The notes under the pieces: model-generated
Databases searched by the model: none
Told to the model about the DNA's origin: nothing
What the model saw: only the letters and a program-made list of their open reading frames with translations
Assembly: GCA_014529675.2 (NCBI GenBank)
Contig: CP076040.1
Coordinates: 4,553,501-4,617,500, forward strand
DNA length: 64,000 nt
From: Opitutia bacterium ISCC 52
Lineage (GTDB): Bacteria; Verrucomicrobiota; Verrucomicrobiia; Opitutales; UBA2995
Direction of reading: 5' to 3'
Made by a program: the position numbers and the translations under genes
Shown: piece after piece, positions 54,876 through 63,355 of the stretch
Position numbering within the stretch: the first letter of the stretch is position 1
Layout of the letters: each line of letters starts with the position of its first letter

Positions 54876-55145
54876 TTAGCGGTTTAGTTTAAACATGATG
54901 TCTGTCAGCTCCTGGTAATGCTCGTTACCGTCACCTTTTTGAATCGAATCGGTTACGCAGGTTTCCAGATGATTACGTACAATTTCTTTGGATACACCTC
55001 GAAGCGCTTCTTGGATGGCTGCAATTTGTGTCAGTATCTCCAGGCAATAGCGTTCTTCCTCCACCAGTTTTGTTATTCCGCCGACTTGGCCCTGTATGAT
55101 TTTAAGGCGACGTAGCGCTTTTCGTTTATGTTCAGATAAAAGCAT
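54876..55145 (-). CDS. csoR: CsoR-type copper-sensing repressor
   Basis: An 89-residue all-helical protein of the CsoR/RcnR family, started at ATG 55145. It carries the copper ligand set Cys34 (RYCLEIL), His59 and Cys63 (NHLETC), which in CsoR binds Cu(I) and releases DNA; RcnR-type nickel/cobalt sensors differ. A 17-base G/C palindrome of CsoR-operator type lies directly upstream. An open frame four codons further up would place the start in the operator and is rejected. It is in an operon with the efflux permease. Confidence 0.92.
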   Translation of the reverse strand: MLLSEHKRKALRRLKIIQGQVGGITKLVEEERYCLEILTQIAAIQEALRGVSKEIVRNHLETCVTDSIQKGDGNEHYQELTDIMFKLNR

Positions 55146-55153
55146 GAAAGGGC

Positions 55154-55181
55154 ACAATACCCCAGGGGGGTATTAAGTCAA
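55154..55181 (-). promoter_or_regulatory. csoR: csoR-permease promoter
   Basis: On the minus strand TTGACT (55181-55176), a 16-base spacer and TATTGT (55159-55154) form a fair sigma-70 promoter. The -10 box ends only eight bases before the csoR ATG at 55145, so the mRNA would be leaderless or nearly so. Confidence 0.6.
55157..55173. promoter_or_regulatory. CsoR operator
   Basis: The 17-base palindrome ATACCCCAGGGGGGTAT (one-base centre) is of the CsoR operator type: two TACCCC halves facing each other. It lies exactly in the spacer between the -35 and -10 boxes, so bound repressor would block RNA polymerase. Confidence 0.85.
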
Positions 55182-55254
55182 GGGGGCCTAGAGTTTATCC
55201 TGTTGTATTTATAGAAGTCCTTGTTTGTTGGCCCCATAAACTACACCTGTACAC

Positions 55255-55284
55255 AAAAAACCCCCGTTGCTGTAAGCGGAGGTT
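55255..55284 (-). terminator. Terminator after tRNA-Gly
   Basis: On the minus strand AACCTCCG (55284-55277) pairs with CGGGGGTT (55266-55259), with one G-U pair, followed by six U (55260-55255, overlapping the stem end). It lies 11 bases after the tRNA 3' end. Confidence 0.85.
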
Positions 55285-55294
55285 GTGAAGTAGA

Positions 55295-55368
55295 TGGTGC
55301 GGGTGGACGGAATCGAACCGACGTAGCCAGCTTGGAAGGCTGGAGTTCTACCACTGAACTACACCCGC
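55295..55368 (-). tRNA. tRNA-Gly (anticodon TCC)
   Basis: A 74-base cloverleaf on the minus strand with CCA encoded at 55297-55295. Acceptor stem GCGGGTG/CACCCGC, D arm GTTC-AGTGGTA-GAAC, anticodon stem-loop CCAGC-CTTCCAA-GCTGG with TCC at 34-36, and T loop TTCGATT. The identity is tRNA-Gly. One T-stem pair (positions 50 and 64, at 55321 and 55307) is T-T, not a base pair; all other stems are complete. Confidence 0.95.
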
Positions 55369-55501
55369 GGAAAAGTCGGCTATTCCGTGCTAGAAAGACT
55401 TATTGATCAAGCACTTTTTTAACTTTTTTAGGCCTGAATTCGGGGTGAAAATTTACACTTTATTAACCATGTTCAGCATTGCCTAAAGCCCTACAGTTCA
55501 C

Positions 55502-56686
55502 ATGGTTATAAATACCATGCCTATCATATCTTCGTCTGCTAATCTCGGTTCAAAAGGGTCTTCTAGAAATTCTAAGAAGAAGGCCGGTTTTGCTGAGTCA
55601 CAGCGTTTGGCCAAAATACGGTCAGCCGAAAAGCGTGCTCCCAAGCACAAAGTTAAGCTTGCTGATTTAACAGTGTTTACCCAGCAGCTGGGCTCCATGT
55701 TGGAAGCTGGTCTACCTCTGGTATCCTCACTGGATGCCTTGCAGGAACAGACAGAGGACAATGTATTTCGCATTATTATCCGCGATGTTAAGAATGACAT
55801 CTCAAGCGGAACTTCCTTTTCTGATGCGGTTAAGAAATACCCCAGAGCTTTCAATAACCTCTTCACCTCTATGGTTGAAGCTGGTGAAGCGAGTGGTCAA
55901 CTTTCTGAGATTCTCATGAAGGTGTCTTGTTACTTTGAGGATTCGGTAAAGCTAACCAAGAAAGTTAAGAGCGCTTTGATGTATCCGATAGCGGTTATTC
56001 TGCTGGCGGTTGGTTTGGTGAACGTATTATTGATTTTCGTAATTCCGACTTTCAAAGAAATGTTCACTGATATGGGAGCCGAGCTTCCAATGCCGACTCA
56101 GATGTTGATCGACCTCTCTGACTGGTTGAAAGGGAATATCATATTTGTACTTATAGGTGCCGTTATTTTATGGAAGGTTATGGGTAAATTCTTGGCGACA
56201 CCACGTGGACGGGTCATCAAGGACCGGGTATGTTTTAGACTACCGATTGTAGGTGGATTGAGTCAGAAAGTATCAGTTTCTCGATTCTGCCGCACATTCG
56301 CTATTCTGTTACGGTCGGGTGTTCCGATTTTGAAAGCGTTGGACATTGTATCCCGAGCTAGTGGTAACACATTTATTGAAAGTGCCTGTAAAGATATCAG
56401 TAGGGTGATTAACCAAGGGGGGCAGATCTCAGAGATCCTAGCTGAAAGACCTTATTTCCCTCCCATGGTAAAGCACATGGCCAAGGCTGGTGAGCAAACC
56501 GGTAAAATGGACGATATGTTCGATAAGATATCTGACTTTTATGATTCAGAAATTGAATCCACGGTTGCTGGACTTACTTCTTTGATGGAACCTATCCTCA
56601 TCTGCTTCCTCGGTGTTGTCATCGGTGGAATTGTAATAGCTATGTTCTTACCAATCTTCAATATGGCCAATGTCGTGGGAGGCTAA
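55502..56686 (+). CDS. pilC: Type IV pilus/type II secretion platform protein PilC/GspF
   Basis: A 394-residue inner-membrane protein with two GspF domains (about residues 60-185 and 265-385). Each contains FTQQLGSMLEAGLPLVSSLDAL or FCRTFAILLRSGVPILKALDIV and the GE.SG/GE.TG motif (VEAGEASGQL, AKAGEQTGKM). Three to four membrane helices are present, the last near the C-terminus. It organises pilus or secretion assembly with an ATPase that is not in this window. The start ATG 55502 was chosen; ATG 55517 is possible. The response regulator gene follows 71 bases later. Confidence 0.92.
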   Translation: MVINTMPIISSSANLGSKGSSRNSKKKAGFAESQRLAKIRSAEKRAPKHKVKLADLTVFTQQLGSMLEAGLPLVSSLDALQEQTEDNVFRIIIRDVKNDISSGTSFSDAVKKYPRAFNNLFTSMVEAGEASGQLSEILMKVSCYFEDSVKLTKKVKSALMYPIAVILLAVGLVNVLLIFVIPTFKEMFTDMGAELPMPTQMLIDLSDWLKGNIIFVLIGAVILWKVMGKFLATPRGRVIKDRVCFRLPIVGGLSQKVSVSRFCRTFAILLRSGVPILKALDIVSRASGNTFIESACKDISRVINQGGQISEILAERPYFPPMVKHMAKAGEQTGKMDDMFDKISDFYDSEIESTVAGLTSLMEPILICFLGVVIGGIVIAMFLPIFNMANVVGG

Positions 56687-56757
56687 TATCCGGAAGTCTT
56701 AAATTTATAGGACGTAGCGTTTTAGTTCATCCCAATCCTAACCATATCCATTAAATC

Positions 56758-57882
56758 ATGTCGTCGGTCCTAATAGTTGATGACCAAAAGGAACTTCACG
56801 ATATCCTGAAAGTAGTTGTCCAGCCTCTTGGCTGTGATGCGAAGTTTGCCTTTGATGGTCAGGAGGCCCTCGATCTTTTCAAAAACAACTCATTTGATAT
56901 CGTTCTTTCTGATATCTCTATGACTCCCATGGATGGTATCACTCTCCTGAATGAGATTAAGGACATCGACCCCAATGCCATTGTCATTCTCATGACGGGC
57001 TATGGAAGCATGGAAACTGCCGTAAGTGCGTTGAAGAGCGGAGCTTTCGATTACATCCAAAAGCCTTTGAAAATTAAGGAATTTGTGGCTGCTATTAAGA
57101 AGGGTTTAGATGCAAAGTCTCGGGGTCTGATTTCCCGTCCGATTGCGCAAACTTCTCAAAGAACGATTCCTCCCTTCCAAGCCTCCGAAAATTGCTACGC
57201 CCTGATCGGAAAGAATAAGCAGATCGTTAAGGCACAACAACAAGTTGACCGATTGATCAAAGTCAGCACCCCCGTATTGGTTCAAGGACCTAGTGGAACA
57301 GGTAAGAAAATGGTCGCCTTGACCATTCATCACTCCAGTAGCTTCAACGAAGGCGAATTGGTGGCTGTTGATTGTTCAATCGCAGACCAAAGTGTTCTTA
57401 AAGAGCAATTGGTCGGTCACGATGGATTAGGTGGACCTCTCCTCGAACGTGCTACCGGTGGCTCTCTGTATTTACAATCTGTGGAAGACTTAGATCTTGG
57501 CCTTCAAGCTACGTTTTCCAAATTACTTAGGGCTGTGGAGCATGAGTTTAGGCTTATTTGTTCTTCTGAGGCTGATTTGGAAGAAAAGATGGATGCCGGT
57601 GAATTCTCGCACGAACTCTTTTACCGGATCGCCTTGTCAGTCATTCATCTTCCAGGATTGGAAGATCGAAAAGAGGATCTGGAAGACATTGTGCGAACCA
57701 TTATTGATAACTCTTCAAACTTCAAATTTGATAGTCGGAAAATTGAGTTGTCTGATGAAGCAAACAGCTTTCTGGCAAACCAGTCATGGAGCTTCAATTT
57801 GGAGCAATTGGTGCAGAAAGTAACCAACGCTGTTTCCAATACGGAAGACCGAGTCATCACTCCTGAAGTGCTGCAGGCTTAA
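56758..57882 (+). CDS. Response regulator with degenerate NtrC-like AAA+ domain
   Basis: A 374-residue protein. Residues 1-115 are a full receiver domain: acidic pair at 8-9, phospho-acceptor Asp52, Thr80 and Lys102. Residues ~145-320 resemble the sigma-54 activator AAA+ domain. Walker A is kept (GPSGTGKK, 176-183), but the GAFTGA loop is replaced by LVGHDGLGGP, and Walker B LFLDEI by LYLQSV with no acidic pair. The C-terminal Fis DNA-binding domain is missing. The protein therefore can hardly activate sigma-54 or hydrolyse ATP; a role as phosphorylation-dependent binding partner is more likely. No histidine kinase is adjacent. Confidence 0.88.
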   Translation: MSSVLIVDDQKELHDILKVVVQPLGCDAKFAFDGQEALDLFKNNSFDIVLSDISMTPMDGITLLNEIKDIDPNAIVILMTGYGSMETAVSALKSGAFDYIQKPLKIKEFVAAIKKGLDAKSRGLISRPIAQTSQRTIPPFQASENCYALIGKNKQIVKAQQQVDRLIKVSTPVLVQGPSGTGKKMVALTIHHSSSFNEGELVAVDCSIADQSVLKEQLVGHDGLGGPLLERATGGSLYLQSVEDLDLGLQATFSKLLRAVEHEFRLICSSEADLEEKMDAGEFSHELFYRIALSVIHLPGLEDRKEDLEDIVRTIIDNSSNFKFDSRKIELSDEANSFLANQSWSFNLEQLVQKVTNAVSNTEDRVITPEVLQA

Positions 57883-58002
57883 ACTGGGTTTAGGTGTTTA
57901 GGAAAACCTCCGCTTTTTACTTTTCAAGCTGAGAGGTATTCTCCAAGTTAGTGCGAATTTTGCATTCGCAACTACCTGTGTACCGCACGAGCTCGTTCTT
58001 AT

Positions 58003-61000
58003 ATGCCTAAACGTACCGATTTAGAAACTATCCTTATCATTGGATCCGGCCCAATTGTTATTGGGCAAGCCTGTGAATTTGACTACAGTGGGACTCAAGC
58101 CTGCAAAGCCCTGCGAGAAGAAGGATACCGAGTCATTTTGGTTAACAGCAATCCTGCTACGATCATGACCGATCCGGAGTTCGCCGATGTTACCTACATC
58201 GAGCCTCTCAACGTCGATATGGTTGGTAAGATTATTGAGAAGGAGCGGCCAGACGCCCTACTTCCAACTCTGGGAGGGCAAACCGCTTTGAATTTGGCCT
58301 TGGATCTTGATGCTGCCGGAGTTCTTGAAAAATTTGGCGTTGAAATGATTGGCGCAAAGCCCGCGGCCATTAAGAAGGGTGAAGACAGATTGTTGTTCAA
58401 GAAGGCCATGATAAAAATTGGTCTGGATGTCGCCAAATCCCGGGTAGTCTACACTTTGGAAGAAGCCCGTGACGCAGCCAAGGAGATTGGCCCATTCCCA
58501 TTAATCATACGCCCTGGCTTCACTTTAGGTGGATCAGGAGGGGGAATCGCCTACAATAAAGACGAGTTTGACCATATCGTCGCCAACGGTCTCGAACTAT
58601 CTCCTGTAACGGAAGTTTTGATTGAGGAATGCTTGTTAGGTTGGAAGGAATACGAGATGGAAGTCATGCGTGATCACAAGGATCAATGCGTGATCGTTTG
58701 CTCGATTGAGAATCTCGATCCGATGGGCGTGCACACCGGCGATTCCATTACCATCGCTCCTTCAATGACTCTAACCGACAAGGAGTATCAACTGATGCGC
58801 GACGCTTCCTTTGCCTGTATTCGTGAAATTGGAGTTGAAACGGGTGGAAGTAACATCCAGTTCGCCGTAAATCCTCAAGATGGGCGACTCGTAGTCATTG
58901 AAATGAATCCACGTGTTTCCCGAAGCTCGGCTTTGGCTTCCAAAGCAACTGGATTTCCTATTGCTAAATTTGCCGCGAAGCTTGCGGTAGGGTATACACT
59001 CGATGAAATTCAAAACGATATCACGCGTGTAACACCGGCCAGCTTTGAGCCGACTATCGATTATGTTGTGACGAAGATTCCTCGCTTCACCTTTGAAAAG
59101 TTTGAAGGCACGGATACGACTCTAACCTCCGCAATGAAAAGTGTGGGTGAGGCCATGGCCATTGGTCGTACCTTTAAGGAGTCTTTGCAAAAGGCACTTC
59201 GTTCACTTGAAATAGGTGCCCGAGGCCTTGGAGGTGGAGGAAAATTAGGAGGCCGTCCCGAGATTGAAGAAAGTGTTATTCGGAGCCGCCTATCCATCCC
59301 CAATGCTGAGCGTATGTTCTATATCCGATATGGGCTGTTATCGGGGATGACGGAACAGGACATTTTTGACTTAACAGCGATTGATCCTTGGTTCGTTAGC
59401 CAAATTGCTGGAATTGTGAGCTTGGAACAGGAGCTGGAAGCGGAATCACTAGAGTCCGTGAGTGCAGACCAACTCAAACGAGCGAAAGAAGCTGGCTTCT
59501 CCGATGCCCAACTAAGCCATTTGCTGGAAGCTGCTCGCGAGGAAATCAAATCCAAACGAGAATCCTTAGGCCTGGCTACTAAGTTCCGCCTAGTCGATAC
59601 CTGTGCAGCAGAGTTTGAAGCATTTACTCCGTACTACTATTCATCCTATGGAGATGAGAATGAAGTAATAAAATCGGATAACCCTAAGATCATGATCCTA
59701 GGTGGTGGACCGAATCGAATTGGTCAAGGAATCGAGTTTGACTATTGTTGTGTGCACGCCTCCTACGCATTGCAGGAGGAAGGTTTTGAAACCGTCATGG
59801 TCAACTCCAACCCTGAGACGGTGTCTACGGACTATGATACATCGGATCGCCTTTACTTTGAGCCACTGACTCTAGAGGACGTTTTAGAAATCTATCATCA
59901 GGAGCAATGCCAGGGAGCGATTGTTCAATTTGGAGGGCAGACGCCACTTAATTTGGCAGTAGATCTGAAAGCCAATGGGGTAAACATCATTGGTACTAGC
60001 CCCGAGAGCATTGAAGCGGCTGAAGACCGACAATTATTTACCGACATTCTTACTCGACTGAACTTAAAGCAGCCGGCTAATCGCATCGCCATGAATGCTG
60101 AAGAAGCATACGCCATGGCGGAAGAGGTTGGGTTTCCGATTTTGCTTCGCCCTTCCTTCGTTTTAGGAGGACGCGGCATGTTTGTGGTTTCCTCGATCAA
60201 GGAAATGGAAGAAGTGGTTTCTGATACCTTCCAGGTCGTACCTGACAAACCCGTGCTTATTGACCAATTCTTACAGGACGCCATCGAGGTGGACGTAGAT
60301 TGTATATCCGATGGTGAGACTATTTTAGTGGGAGGCCTACTTGAGCATATTGAGTATGCTGGAGTTCATAGTGGTGATGCTGGGATGGTCATGCCTCCAC
60401 ACACGCTTTCCGATGACATGATCCATCAAATCAAGGAAGCGTCCTATTCCTTGGCCAAGGAGCTGAAAGTCATCGGTCTGATGAATGTTCAATATGTCAT
60501 TAAGAATGATGAACTATTTATTATTGAGGTAAACCCTCGGGCTTCCCGAACAGTACCATTTGTCTCCAAGGCAATTGGAGTTCCACTAGCTAAGCTCGCC
60601 GCAAAAGTGATGTCTGGGGCCAAGCTCAAGGACCTTGATTTTACCGAGGAGATAACTCCCAAGCATTGGTGCATCAAAGAGTCTGTTTTCCCTTTTAAGA
60701 AATTTCCGGGAGCAAAGGTTGTTCTTACTCCAGAAATGCGGAGCACCGGTGAGGTCATGGGACTTGATTACAACTATGGGATTGCATTCGCAAAAACCCA
60801 GATGGCCGCTCAGCCACCCTTACCCGCCTCTGGGAACGTTTTTATCAGCGTTAAAGATTCAGATAAAGACAAGGTGATCGATCTTGCTCGGCGATTGGTT
60901 AAGCTTGGTTTTGCGATCTACTCGACTTCGGGTACTGCACGCGTTTTGGCTGACAACGAAGTCCCGGTGAACAAGTTGTTCAAGATCGATGAAGGCAGAC

Positions 61001-61236
61001 CCAATGTGATCGATATGATCAAGAATGGAGATATGCACCTCATCATTAATACACCTTCTATTGGAATGATCCCGCAGCGTGACGAAAACACCATCCGGAC
61101 TGAAGCGGTTCTGATGAGTGTTTGTATAGTTACAACCATTACCGCCGCACATGCGTCTGTTGAAGCGATTGAGGCGATGACTTCTCAGACGGTTGAAGTA
61201 AAATCGTTGCAGGATTACTACCTGGAGCAAAATTGA
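58003..61236 (+). CDS. carB: Carbamoyl phosphate synthase large subunit
   Basis: A 1077-residue enzyme making carbamoyl phosphate for pyrimidines and arginine. Two ATP-grasp halves are visible, each with [19 protein letters not shown] or [19 protein letters not shown] and [14 protein letters not shown] or [11 protein letters not shown]. The C-terminal MGS-like allosteric domain (~940-1075) ends it. Length matches E. coli CarB (1073). carA is not in this window. It is followed by purU after seven bases. Confidence 0.97.
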   Translation: MPKRTDLETILIIGSGPIVIGQACEFDYSGTQACKALREEGYRVILVNSNPATIMTDPEFADVTYIEPLNVDMVGKIIEKERPDALLPTLGGQTALNLALDLDAAGVLEKFGVEMIGAKPAAIKKGEDRLLFKKAMIKIGLDVAKSRVVYTLEEARDAAKEIGPFPLIIRPGFTLGGSGGGIAYNKDEFDHIVANGLELSPVTEVLIEECLLGWKEYEMEVMRDHKDQCVIVCSIENLDPMGVHTGDSITIAPSMTLTDKEYQLMRDASFACIREIGVETGGSNIQFAVNPQDGRLVVIEMNPRVSRSSALASKATGFPIAKFAAKLAVGYTLDEIQNDITRVTPASFEPTIDYVVTKIPRFTFEKFEGTDTTLTSAMKSVGEAMAIGRTFKESLQKALRSLEIGARGLGGGGKLGGRPEIEESVIRSRLSIPNAERMFYIRYGLLSGMTEQDIFDLTAIDPWFVSQIAGIVSLEQELEAESLESVSADQLKRAKEAGFSDAQLSHLLEAAREEIKSKRESLGLATKFRLVDTCAAEFEAFTPYYYSSYGDENEVIKSDNPKIMILGGGPNRIGQGIEFDYCCVHASYALQEEGFETVMVNSNPETVSTDYDTSDRLYFEPLTLEDVLEIYHQEQCQGAIVQFGGQTPLNLAVDLKANGVNIIGTSPESIEAAEDRQLFTDILTRLNLKQPANRIAMNAEEAYAMAEEVGFPILLRPSFVLGGRGMFVVSSIKEMEEVVSDTFQVVPDKPVLIDQFLQDAIEVDVDCISDGETILVGGLLEHIEYAGVHSGDAGMVMPPHTLSDDMIHQIKEASYSLAKELKVIGLMNVQYVIKNDELFIIEVNPRASRTVPFVSKAIGVPLAKLAAKVMSGAKLKDLDFTEEITPKHWCIKESVFPFKKFPGAKVVLTPEMRSTGEVMGLDYNYGIAFAKTQMAAQPPLPASGNVFISVKDSDKDKVIDLARRLVKLGFAIYSTSGTARVLADNEVPVNKLFKIDEGRPNVIDMIKNGDMHLIINTPSIGMIPQRDENTIRTEAVLMSVCIVTTITAAHASVEAIEAMTSQTVEVKSLQDYYLEQN

Positions 61237-61243
61237 CCGCTTT

Positions 61244-62107
61244 GTGACTGCTTCCCAGGACACCATTACTGCCTTGCTTTCTGGTCCGGATCAATCCGGC
61301 TTGGTGGCAAAAGTTTCAGGATGGATTTTTGACCGGGACGGCAACATCATTCATGCGGATCAGCACCGGGATATGGAAGCGGAAGTATTTTTCCAACGGA
61401 TCGAATGGACACCCGCTCCTGATGGACTAGACCCTGCTTCGGAGATCGAGGCATTTAGGGACTATGCTGCGAGCCTTAGCATGAACGTGGAATGCAAGTT
61501 GTCTTCTGAGCGAAGCAGAGTAGCTGTGTTTGTTTCGAAGTATGACCATTGTTTTCACGAACTATTCTTAGGGCAGAGGTCTGGTGAACTGAACTGCGAA
61601 ATAGTCTGTGTGATCTCGAACCACGAAGATCTTGCGGAGGCTACAAAGGCCTATGGGGTTCCGTTCGTCCACGTTCCAGTCAGCAAGGCCAATAAACCAC
61701 AGGCAGAGCAAAAGCAGTTGGAGCTACTCAGGGAATATGACGTCGATCTCGTAGTCATGGCTCGATACATGCAAATTCTCAGTGATGGTTTTTTAAGCGG
61801 ATTCGGAAATCCAGTAATTAATATCCATCATTCATTCCTCCCCGCTTTTGCCGGAGGACGTCCTTATCATCAGGCCCACAATCGAGGTGTAAAACTGATT
61901 GGCGCAACAGCCCACTATGCAACCCCGGTATTAGATGATGGTCCGATAATTCAACAAGATGTGGACCGCGTTTCTCATCGCCACACTGTCAAAGATTTGG
62001 TGGTTCGAGGTAGAATGCTTGAAAGGCATGTGTTGGCTCAGGCAGTTCGGTGGCATTTGGAAAACCGAGTGCTCGTCTATGGTCGAAAGACAGTCGTGTT
62101 TGACTAA
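61244..62107 (+). CDS. purU: Formyltetrahydrofolate deformylase
   Basis: A 287-residue enzyme with a GTG start that hydrolyses 10-formyl-tetrahydrofolate to formate. The N-terminal ACT domain (~5-85, LLSGPDQSGLVAKVSGWIFD) is followed by a formyl-transferase domain with NIHHSFLPAFAGGRPYHQAHNRGVK and the catalytic His/Asp pair in the IGATAHY...LDDGPII stretch. It supplies formate for purine synthesis or relieves one-carbon overload. Seven bases after carB, so probably cotranscribed. Confidence 0.94.
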   Translation: MTASQDTITALLSGPDQSGLVAKVSGWIFDRDGNIIHADQHRDMEAEVFFQRIEWTPAPDGLDPASEIEAFRDYAASLSMNVECKLSSERSRVAVFVSKYDHCFHELFLGQRSGELNCEIVCVISNHEDLAEATKAYGVPFVHVPVSKANKPQAEQKQLELLREYDVDLVVMARYMQILSDGFLSGFGNPVINIHHSFLPAFAGGRPYHQAHNRGVKLIGATAHYATPVLDDGPIIQQDVDRVSHRHTVKDLVVRGRMLERHVLAQAVRWHLENRVLVYGRKTVVFD

Positions 62108-62188
62108 CTTTCCCTGCTGCCATGGGGCTTCCGTTATGAGGTTGACTAAACCCACTTTTGCCTAAATGTCAGACGGTTTCAAATTTTC

Positions 62189-62914
62189 ATGGCCTCAAAA
62201 TCTAAAGACACGTCCAATTCTGGCGACAATCAAGATACCTTCGAGAAATTGGATGAAGCGTATGCAGAATCCAGTGTGGAGGAGCAATTGCTCGTTTATT
62301 GGAACCGCCATAAGAACCAGATCGTACTAGGCATAAGTGTAGTCGTTGTTCTGATTATTGGTTTTCAAATTTCCAAGTGGTGGAGTGCCAAAGCGATTTC
62401 TGATCGTGGGCAAGCCTATGCGGAGGCAAGCGACGATGCACAGAAACAGGCATTTGCTGATGACAATTCTGGTTCAGATCTTGGCGGAATTGCCTATCTC
62501 GAACTGGCCGACAGCGCCTACTCCGAAGGTGAATATTCTTCAGCCGTCTCCCTCTATGAGAAAGCATTCAAAGCATTCGAGATGATTGAGTTCAAGCAAC
62601 GCGCTCATCTCGGCCTGGCAATGTCTCGTTTGCAAGCAGGAGAAGAAGGCAATGCCAGCAAGGACCTGCAGTCTATTGCCGACAACTCAGAATACCCTGA
62701 TGCGGCTCGAGGTGAAGCGCTTTACCAATTGTCTGTCATCGATTGGCAGAACGGAGATTTCGTCTCCATGCTAGCCCACCAGGATCGGATCGACGGGCTG
62801 GTCAATGCAGGAAACTGGCAGGGTAAAGCGCTCCAATTGCAGAGCTCCATTCCTGAATTAAAGGAGTTGGTTGAAGCGAGTGCTGCTGGAGGAGAGACCG
62901 CTCTCGAAAACTAA
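62189..62914 (+). CDS. YfgM-like TPR membrane protein
   Basis: A 241-residue protein with an N-terminal polar region, one membrane helix (~50-68, NQIVLGISVVVVLIIGFQI) and a C-terminal TPR-like helical repeat region (~75-235, GGIAYLELADSAYSEGEYSSAVSLYEKA). The layout is that of YfgM-type ancillary SecYEG subunits (DUF2133). Family proteins act at the membrane with chaperones. It is convergent with, and overlaps by four bases, the ExbB-like frame. Confidence 0.75.
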   Translation: MASKSKDTSNSGDNQDTFEKLDEAYAESSVEEQLLVYWNRHKNQIVLGISVVVVLIIGFQISKWWSAKAISDRGQAYAEASDDAQKQAFADDNSGSDLGGIAYLELADSAYSEGEYSSAVSLYEKAFKAFEMIEFKQRAHLGLAMSRLQAGEEGNASKDLQSIADNSEYPDAARGEALYQLSVIDWQNGDFVSMLAHQDRIDGLVNAGNWQGKALQLQSSIPELKELVEASAAGGETALEN

Positions 62915-63348
62915 GTCTCTTCCTCCTTTCCCTCATCGAGGGTGTCCATCAATACATTGGCAGCTTGGATCGTTGCCAGCATCCCGTTGTTCACACGGTT
63001 GCGCATCATAAAGAAGCAAATCATGGATGGAATTCCGATTACCAAGCCCGTGGCTGTCGTAATGAGTGCTTCGCCTATATTACCAGCAAATAGCTCGGGG
63101 CGCCCCATTCCGCTGGTGGCCATAGTTTGAAAGGCGCCAATCATTCCGCTTACCGTTCCGAGCAGACCAATCATGGGTGCGACCGCTGCAATTACATTTA
63201 GGTAGGTTAGCAATCCTTCCTTCTCGGCCCGATTGGTTTCCTCCGCCAACCAGGTTTGAAAACCATCGGGATCGCGTTTGATTTTTTCCAACGCCTGAAG
63301 GATAGACTGAGTCTCAGCTGCTTGCGTGTCGTTCCCGTATGTGATCAA
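62911..63348 (-). CDS. ExbB/TolQ-like fragment, possibly chimeric
   Basis: The frame has no ATG near the ExbB part; the first usable start at 63348 is a TTG. Residues from ~45 on are a normal ExbB/TolQ/MotA second half: GLLTYLNVIAAVAPMIGLLGTVSGMIGAFQ and GEALITTATGLVIGIPSMICFFMMRNRV. The first ExbB helix and cytosolic part are missing. The first ~30 residues (ETQSILQALEKIKRDPDGFQTW) read instead as the continuation of the TPR gene upstream. No ExbD gene follows, since a convergent gene starts at once. This is likely a deletion product joining a TPR gene and an exbB gene, or an assembly error. Confidence 0.6.
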   Translation of the reverse strand: MITYGNDTQAAETQSILQALEKIKRDPDGFQTWLAEETNRAEKEGLLTYLNVIAAVAPMIGLLGTVSGMIGAFQTMATSGMGRPELFAGNIGEALITTATGLVIGIPSMICFFMMRNRVNNGMLATIQAANVLMDTLDEGKEEET

Positions 63349-63355
63349 AGCTTCC

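Noticed and set aside
55221-55406. 61-codon plus-strand frame over the tRNA
   Set aside because: It reads antisense through tRNA-Gly and its terminator; this is a common false prediction.
57953-57969. Hairpin GCGAAT/ATTCGC upstream of carB
   Set aside because: Six pairs and no U-run; too weak to call a terminator or a regulator site.
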